Shown here one piece after another: positions 59,001 through 64,000 of a DNA stretch of 64,000 nt. The notes beneath the pieces were generated by a model that searched no databases, had not been told where the DNA came from, and saw nothing but the letters and a program-made list of their open reading frames with translations. The stretch's first letter is position 1, and the number at the start of each line of letters is the position of its first letter. Source of the DNA: Clostridium sp. CAG:710. GTDB lineage: Bacteria > Bacillota_I > Bacilli_A > RF39 > UBA660. The stretch is taken from contig HF996868.1 of NCBI GenBank assembly GCA_000432595.1, forward strand, positions 62,001 to 126,000, in the 5' to 3' direction. Made by a program: the position numbers and the translations under genes.

Positions 59001-59643
59001 CATCTAGTACATCAACTCTTTTAATTAGTCTTGTTCTTTTTTGTCCTTGTGCTGTTTCAAGTTCTTTAGTGATTTCATCGATTTCTTTCTTTAAATCAAC
59101 TTTCTTAAGCAATTCTTTAATTGCTTCAGCACCCATTCCTACTTTGAATCCATCACCATATTTTTCATAATATTGACGATATTCTCTTTCAGATAATGTT
59201 TGTTTATCTTCAAGTGGTGCTATACCTTTATCAATTACAACATAACTTACAAAGTATAGTACTTCCTCTAGATCTCTTGGACTCATATCTAGTACTAATC
59301 CCATACGAGATGGTACTCCTTTAAAGAACCAAATGTGTGAGACTGGAGAAGCTAACTCAATATGTCCCATTCTTTCACGTCTTACTTTACTACGAGTTAC
59401 TTCTACTCCACATCTATCACAAACTATATTTTTATAACGTACTCTTTTGTACTTTCCACAAGCACATTCAAAATCTTTTGTAGGTCCGAATATTTTTTCA
59501 CAGAATAATCCGTCTCTTTCAGGTCTTAAGGTTCTGTAGTTAATAGTTTCTGGTTTTTTAACTTCACCATAACTCCATTCCCTTATTTTTTCTGGAGATG
59601 CAATTCCTATTTTAAGAGCTTCAAATTTATTTACTTCTATCAT
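56014..59643 (-). CDS. rpoC: RNA polymerase beta' subunit
   Basis: A 1209-aa subunit. The N-terminal zinc ribbon is [20 protein letters not shown] in two pairs, the catalytic [12 protein letters not shown] motif carries the three Mg-binding aspartates, and the second zinc site has CxxxxxxCxxCYG near residue 890. The trigger loop region [19 protein letters not shown] is intact. It overlaps the rpoB stop by one base (TAATG). Confidence 0.98.
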   Translation of the reverse strand: MIEVNKFEALKIGIASPEKIREWSYGEVKKPETINYRTLRPERDGLFCEKIFGPTKDFECACGKYKRVRYKNIVCDRCGVEVTRSKVRRERMGHIELASPVSHIWFFKGVPSRMGLVLDMSPRDLEEVLYFVSYVVIDKGIAPLEDKQTLSEREYRQYYEKYGDGFKVGMGAEAIKELLKKVDLKKEIDEITKELETAQGQKRTRLIKRVDVLDAFYKSGNRPEWMILDCIPVIPPELRPMIQLDGGRFATSDLNDLYRRVINRNNRLKKLIDLNAPGIIIQNEKRMLQEAVDALFDNGRRGRSVTGAGNRPLKSLSSMLKGKQGRFRQNLLGKRVDYSGRSVIVVGPSLKMYQCGIPKDMALELFKPHVINGLVSRDIAHNIKAAKRLIENKDPQVWDVVEDVIKEHPVMLNRAPTLHRLGIQAFEPVLIGGKAIRLHPLVCPAFNADFDGDQMAVHVPLSEEAQAEARLLMLGANNILSPKSGDPIVTPSQDMVIGNYYLTQEKAGEDGEGRVFKDSNEALMAYERREITLHTRIAIPVDSFKYKLFTETQKGKYLVTTVGKLKFNEILPDSFAYVNEPTLDNIQNITPNKYFINKGENIPEVIKAMPLVKPFAKGILESIIAQIFKRYKTTETSIMLDKMKDLGFKYSTVAGITVSISDVVTSEHKEELIAEAQKMVEKVNKQYQRGLITDEERLEKVIQTWHSCKDKVQKELEEYANKYVDNPIFMMMHSKARGSISNFTQIAGMRGLMSKPNGDTIEIPVLSSFKEGLSVAEFFLSTHSARKGSADTALKTADSGYLTRRLVDVSQDIIVREEDCGTENGVVVKAFINDKTGEVIEKLYDRIVGRYTNKKIINPTTKEVIADKLQYITEGLAEKIIDAGITEVEIRTTLTCNTVNGVCQKCYGKNLATGNLVEIGEAVGIMAAQSIGEPGTQLTMRTFHTGGVAGGEDITQGLPRIQELFEARIPKGKSTIAEINGKVTSIEEDHGKYRISVTNELETKEHVTNYGAKLRVELNDEVSAGDKLTEGAISPKELLAVTDPLTTQEYILKEVQAVYRGQGVDISDKHVEIITRRMISKMRIVDAGDTLFLPGALVKFREFTDVNKEAIIKGKKPATGRPLMLGITKASLETDSFLSAASFQETTRILTDAAIRGKVDHLQGLKENVIIGKLIPAGTGLKAYKNVDYELTSELLDEEPLEKLEDELM

Positions 59644-62600
59644 TACTCTTCATCTCCTTCCTCAAATTCTTCATTAAATACGCCATCAAAGTCTTCATCT
59701 ATTTCATCTTCATCAAACTCATCATCTTCCTCATAATCATCATCCGGTTCAGTATCATGTACTACTGGTGGAAGTACTGATGTATCTGACATTTCATCAA
59801 AATCCTCTTTATATTCAGCTTCTTCAATTTCTTTTAATTCAAGTGTTTCATTTTTATCATTTATTATGCTTATATCAAGTCCAAGAGCTTGGAACTCTTT
59901 CATAAGTACTCTGAATGATTCAGGTACTCCTGCTTGATTTATTTCTTGTCCTTTTACAATTGCTTCATATACCTTAACACGGCCAACAACGTCATCTGAT
60001 TTAACAGTTAAGATTTCTTGTAGTGTATGAGCAGCACCATATGCATATAATGCCCAAACTTCCATTTCACCAAATCTCTGTCCACCAAATTGTGCTTTAC
60101 CACCAAGAGGTTGTTGTGTAACAAGTGAGTAAGGTCCGGTAGAACGTGCATGTAATTTATCATCAACCATGTGATGTAGTTTAATCATGTACATTACACC
60201 AACTGCAATTCTATTATCAAATGGTTCACCAGTACGTCCATTATATAATACTGTTTTTCCATCTGGATCCATTCCGGCTTCTGCCATCATGTCTTCAATA
60301 TCTTTTAGCTTAGCACCATCAAATACTGGTGTTGCTACATGTACGCCTAATTTCTTAGCAGCCATACCTAAATGTAGCTCTAGAATCTGTCCAAGGTTCA
60401 TACGAGATGGTACACCTTGTGGGTTAAGCATTATATCTACCGGTCTTCCGTCTGGTAGGTAAGGCATATCTTCTTCTGGAAGAATTAATGAAATAACACC
60501 TTTGTTTCCATGACGTCCAGCCATTTTATCTCCTACTTGTATCTTTCTTTTTTGTGCAATATATACACGGATTACTTTTGATACTCCTGCAGGAAGTTCA
60601 TCATTTTCTTTTCTAGAGAATATTTTAACATCGTGAACAATACCATCTCCACCATGTGGAACACGTAATGATGTATCTCTAACTTCACGAGTTTTTTCTC
60701 CGAATATTGCATGTAATAGTTTTTCTTCACTTGTTAATTCAGCCATACCTTTTGGTGTTACTTTACCTACTAAGATATCCCCTTCTTTAACTTCTGTACC
60801 AACTATTACAATACCATTTTCATCAAGATTTTTACGTGCATCATCACTAACATTTGGAATATCACGTGTAATCTCTTCTGGTCCTAGTTTAGTTTCACGA
60901 CATTGCATTTCATAGTCTTCTAAGTGAATACCTGTATATACATCATCTTTTACTAGATTTTCATTTAATATAACAGCATCCTCATAATTGTATCCATTAA
61001 ATGTCATGAAGGCTACTACTACGTTCTTACCTAATGCAAGTTCTCCTTGGTCAGTTGAAGGTCCATCTGCAATTACAGAACCACGTTTTACTTTATCTCC
61101 AACTTTTACTATTGGACGGTGATGTAGACAAGTACCAGCATTTGCTAGTTCAAAGTTAGCTAAGTAGTATACATCTTTTCCCGTTTTATTTAATATAACT
61201 ATTTTTCTTGCATCTACATAGTCAACTACACCATCAGCTTTGGCAATAACTACTGCTCCTGAATCTCTTGCTGCTACATATTCAACTCCTGTACCAACAA
61301 GTGGTGCTTCACTTCTTAGAAGTGGTACTGATTGACGTTGCATGTTTGCTCCCATCAATGCACGAGTTGCATCATCGTGTTCTAGGAATGGGATACAACT
61401 TGTAGTTACTGCTACTACTTGTTGAGGTGAAACGTCTACATAGTCAACTAATTCTGGTTTAACTATTATGTTTTCACCTCTAAAACGTGCAGGTACAGTT
61501 TCATCTATCATCATGTTATTTTCATCAACTGTAACAGTTGCAAGTGAAATAACTAGATCATTTTCTTCATCTGCAGTTAAATATTTAACTTCATCAGTTA
61601 AGTATTTATCTTTTACTTTTCTATATGGAGTCATTATAAATCCATATTCATCTATTTTTGCATAACTTGCTAATGAAGTAATAAGTCCTATATTTTGTCC
61701 TTCTGGAGACTCAATTGGACATATACGTCCATAATGTGATGCATTAACGTCACGTACTTCAACACCAGCTCTATCTCTAGTTAATCCACCAGGTCCTAAA
61801 GCTGATAGACGTCTTTTATTTGTTAACTCAGCAATTGGGTTAGTTTGATCCATAAATTGTGATAATTGTGATGAACCAAAGAATTCTTTCATTGCTGCTG
61901 TAATAGGTCTAATGTTAATTAGTGTTTTAGGAGTTACTTCTTCCATTTCTTGAGTAGTCATTCTTTCACGAATAACTCTTTCCATACGAGAAACACCAAT
62001 TCTAAATTGATTTTGTAGAAGTTCTCCAACTTGTCTAATTCTACGGTTTCCTAAGTGGTCTATTTCATCTATTTGTCCTACTCCTTGAAGTAAATTTAAA
62101 TAGTATGATACAGATGCATAAACATCAGAAATAGTAAGTCTTTTTACATCAATTGTTTGGTCATTACCAATTACATTTAATATTTCTTTTGGATTAGATG
62201 GGTTATAAATTTTAACCATTTGAACTTTGTCAAATTCATCTAAGTCTTTATTAATAGTTACAGTTTTTACTCCATAACCTTTTTCAAATAATGGTCTAAT
62301 TTTCTCCCATACATCTTTAGTAATTACAGTTCCTTTTTCAGCAAGGACTTCATCACCATCTTTTAAATCTTCAGCAATTTTTTGATTTAAAAGTCTATCC
62401 ATTACATTAAGTTTTCTATTGAATTTATATCTTCCTACTTTCGCTAAATCGTATCTAAATTCATCGAAGAATCTTGTAATGATTTGGTTTTTAGAAGAAT
62501 CAAGTGTTGCTGGTTCTCCTGGTCTTAATTTTTCATAAATTTCAATTAAAGCTTCATCTGTATTTCTTGTTGAATCCTTTGCTAAAGTGTTTTCTAGATA

Positions 62601-63245
62601 TTCATCTTTACCAAATAATTTTAGTATATCTTCATCACTAGAAAGTCCAAATGCACGAAGTAGTGTTGTTAGAGGAACTTTTCTAGTTCTATCAATTCTT
62701 ACATATAAAACATCCCTAGCATCAGTTTCAAACTCTAGCCAAGTTCCACGTGTTGGAATTATTTGAGAAGTTATACATGGTCTACCATTTTTGTCTATTT
62801 CTTTATTGAAATAAACACTAGGAGATCTTACCAATTGAGAAACGATAACACGTTCTGCACCATTGATAATGAATGTTCCACTATCTGTCATAATTGGCAT
62901 GTCGCCTAAGAAAATTTCTTGTTCTTTTACTTCTCCAGTTTCATGATTAAAAAGTCTTACCTCAACCTTTAAAGGTGCAGAGTAAGTTGTTTCACGATCC
63001 TTACATTCTTTTATAGAATATCTTGGTTCATCAAAATGATAATCACCAAATTCTAGAGATAAAGTCCCAGAAAAATTCTCAACGGGGAATAAATCTTCAA
63101 ACACCTCTTTAATACCGGTGTCTATAAACCATTGATATGGTTTCTTTTGAATTTCAAGTAGGTCTTTCAATTCAAATGTGTTTTTAATCTTTGAAAAGCT
63201 TCTTCTTTTGCGGTGTTCACCACTATTTATTATTTTGTAAGCCAC
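59643..63245 (-). CDS. rpoB: RNA polymerase beta subunit with long acidic tail
   Basis: A 1200-aa subunit. The rifampicin region reads [30 protein letters not shown], given here in pieces; the positions most often mutated in resistant strains are wild-type (FMDQ, THKR equivalent TNKR, SALG). A difference is TNKR where many bacteria have THKR, i.e. Asn for the His hot-spot residue. The last ~45 residues are almost all Asp/Glu (from [11 protein letters not shown] onward), longer and more acidic than I expect in relatives. Confidence 0.98.
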   Translation of the reverse strand: MAYKIINSGEHRKRRSFSKIKNTFELKDLLEIQKKPYQWFIDTGIKEVFEDLFPVENFSGTLSLEFGDYHFDEPRYSIKECKDRETTYSAPLKVEVRLFNHETGEVKEQEIFLGDMPIMTDSGTFIINGAERVIVSQLVRSPSVYFNKEIDKNGRPCITSQIIPTRGTWLEFETDARDVLYVRIDRTRKVPLTTLLRAFGLSSDEDILKLFGKDEYLENTLAKDSTRNTDEALIEIYEKLRPGEPATLDSSKNQIITRFFDEFRYDLAKVGRYKFNRKLNVMDRLLNQKIAEDLKDGDEVLAEKGTVITKDVWEKIRPLFEKGYGVKTVTINKDLDEFDKVQMVKIYNPSNPKEILNVIGNDQTIDVKRLTISDVYASVSYYLNLLQGVGQIDEIDHLGNRRIRQVGELLQNQFRIGVSRMERVIRERMTTQEMEEVTPKTLINIRPITAAMKEFFGSSQLSQFMDQTNPIAELTNKRRLSALGPGGLTRDRAGVEVRDVNASHYGRICPIESPEGQNIGLITSLASYAKIDEYGFIMTPYRKVKDKYLTDEVKYLTADEENDLVISLATVTVDENNMMIDETVPARFRGENIIVKPELVDYVDVSPQQVVAVTTSCIPFLEHDDATRALMGANMQRQSVPLLRSEAPLVGTGVEYVAARDSGAVVIAKADGVVDYVDARKIVILNKTGKDVYYLANFELANAGTCLHHRPIVKVGDKVKRGSVIADGPSTDQGELALGKNVVVAFMTFNGYNYEDAVILNENLVKDDVYTGIHLEDYEMQCRETKLGPEEITRDIPNVSDDARKNLDENGIVIVGTEVKEGDILVGKVTPKGMAELTSEEKLLHAIFGEKTREVRDTSLRVPHGGDGIVHDVKIFSRKENDELPAGVSKVIRVYIAQKRKIQVGDKMAGRHGNKGVISLILPEEDMPYLPDGRPVDIMLNPQGVPSRMNLGQILELHLGMAAKKLGVHVATPVFDGAKLKDIEDMMAEAGMDPDGKTVLYNGRTGEPFDNRIAVGVMYMIKLHHMVDDKLHARSTGPYSLVTQQPLGGKAQFGGQRFGEMEVWALYAYGAAHTLQEILTVKSDDVVGRVKVYEAIVKGQEINQAGVPESFRVLMKEFQALGLDISIINDKNETLELKEIEEAEYKEDFDEMSDTSVLPPVVHDTEPDDDYEEDDEFDEDEIDEDFDGVFNEEFEEGDEE

Positions 63246-63315
63246 TTATTTTCACCCCTATACCTAAATTTAATCAAAGAACATATTTGTTTACCTAATA
63301 CGTTGCCAATTTATA

Positions 63316-63344
63316 TTATTAGCATACTTTGGACAAGTTGTCAA
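63316..63344 (-). promoter_or_regulatory. Promoter of rpoB-rpoC
   Basis: Perfect TTGACA (63344-63339), 17 bp, TAATAA (63321-63316). It overlaps the last codon of the methyltransferase gene, and the leader is ~65 nt. Confidence 0.75.
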
Positions 63345-63934
63345 CGCAAAATGCATTTAATTATCCAAAAACCTTTCTTTTTATTTATGAGCTCGCATTT
63401 ATATACCTTTTCTAAATCTTTATATAATGACTTTGCTCCTTGATCCTTATTTATTACTATGAATAGTTTGCCATCTTCTTTTAAATAATTTCTAGCATTC
63501 ATAACTATTTCATATACTATGTTTTTTCCAGCTCTTATCGGTGGATTTGAAATTATCACATCATATTTTTTATTTATGTTTTTATAGCAATCGCTTAAAA
63601 AGAAATTAACTTTTGGAGCGAAATTCTCTTTTTTGTTCATTTCTGCTAGGTGAAGTGCTCTTTTATTAACATCTACTGCATCAAAACTTTCAATTTTATC
63701 CACAATTCTTGTTAATATTATTGGAATTACTCCATATCCACACCCTACTTCTAATATCTCTCCCTTTATTTCTTCTAAAGGAAGATTTTCTAATAAACAC
63801 CTTGTTCCAAAATCTAATTTACTTTTTGAAAATACTCCATTATCTGTATTAAAGCAAAACTCTTTGTCGAAAATTCTTGTTTTATATTTTTCTATATTAC
63901 TTTTTAGATCTACGTTATCAAAATATTGACTCAT
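63341..63934 (-). CDS. Class I methyltransferase, RsmC/YbxB-like
   Basis: A 197-aa SAM-dependent enzyme. The SAM site is LEVGCGYGVIPIIL, the acidic loop is DAVDVNKRALHLAE, and the catalytic-side NPPIRAGK motif is that of rRNA guanine-N2 methyltransferases (RsmC, 16S G1207). In Bacilli this gene lies between rplL and rpoB, as it would here. The start is behind TGGGAGAAAA. Confidence 0.9.
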   Translation of the reverse strand: MSQYFDNVDLKSNIEKYKTRIFDKEFCFNTDNGVFSKSKLDFGTRCLLENLPLEEIKGEILEVGCGYGVIPIILTRIVDKIESFDAVDVNKRALHLAEMNKKENFAPKVNFFLSDCYKNINKKYDVIISNPPIRAGKNIVYEIVMNARNYLKEDGKLFIVINKDQGAKSLYKDLEKVYKCELINKKKGFWIIKCILR

Positions 63935-63952
63935 TTTTTTCTCCCACGAAAT

Positions 63953-63991
63953 AAGGAGTTAACCATATTTAGTATATATAGTTAACTCCTT
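63953..63991 (-). terminator. Hairpin upstream of the methyltransferase gene
   Basis: An 11-bp perfect stem (AAGGAGTTAAC/GTTAACTCCTT) with a 17-nt AT loop, followed by a weak T-rich stretch on the minus strand. It probably ends the ribosomal-protein (rplJ-rplL) transcript expected just beyond the window, or attenuates read-through. Confidence 0.6.
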
Positions 63992-64000
63992 TCCATATGT

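Overview
The window is AT-rich (about 30% G+C by eye), uses strong AGGAGG-type ribosome binding sites, and keeps Bacilli/Firmicutes gene order: S10-spc-alpha, str, ybxB-like-rpoB-rpoC, secG-rnr-smpB-ssrA and cdaA-cdaR. TGA works as a stop (map ends in TGA), so the ordinary bacterial code applies. Two traits recall Mollicutes: rpmD (L30) is absent from the spc cluster, and the tmRNA tag frame is long and ends in AFA. Yet murD, a probable murL, a FemX-type bridge enzyme and sortase-style surface proteins point to a walled cell. I infer an uncultured, probably gut-associated, Bacilli lineage near the Mollicutes (RF39-like). No rRNA gene is present to test this. I see no tRNA, IS, prophage, CRISPR array or replication origin.

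Layout. 1-4279 (minus): a Fic toxin/antitoxin pair runs directly into pcrA and ligA. 4368-7656 (plus): a degenerate GDPD-like protein, then a three-gene NitT/TauT-type ABC importer. 7686-10691 (minus): three coupled membrane or zinc-ribbon genes ending in a PrsW-like protease, divergent from a double-HTH regulator (10839-12572) across a compact two-promoter region with an inverted repeat. 12605-17496 (minus): a thioester-domain/SpaA adhesin without a visible membrane anchor, helD, and a Lys-rich membrane protein. 17567-31612 (minus): 29 genes of the S10-spc-alpha cluster, with a structured leader before rpsJ. 31807-35042 (minus): CtpA-type protease, thioredoxin-fold-like protein, LolA/GerS-like lipoprotein. 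35160-42742: DUF378 protein, c-di-AMP genes cdaR/cdaA, a murD-murL-unknown operon, DUF1003 protein, alpha/beta hydrolase and a small protein. 42824-46066 (minus): ssrA, smpB, rnr, secG. 46214-50515: a FemX-like enzyme facing two tandem paralogous secreted M34-like metalloproteases. 50638-55045 (minus): tuf, fusA, rpsG, rpsL with leader. 55103-63991: mscL, a pseudopilin-like protein, rpoC, rpoB and an RsmC-like methyltransferase.

How it fits together. Most of the window is the core gene-expression machinery: ribosome, RNA polymerase, elongation factors, trans-translation rescue and HelD. Around it sit cell-envelope functions. The most notable is an overlapping MurL-MurD pair, which suggests that D-glutamate enters peptidoglycan by epimerising a UDP-MurNAc-dipeptide instead of by glutamate racemase. 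An uncharacterised small helical protein is encoded immediately upstream and appears translationally coupled to murL.
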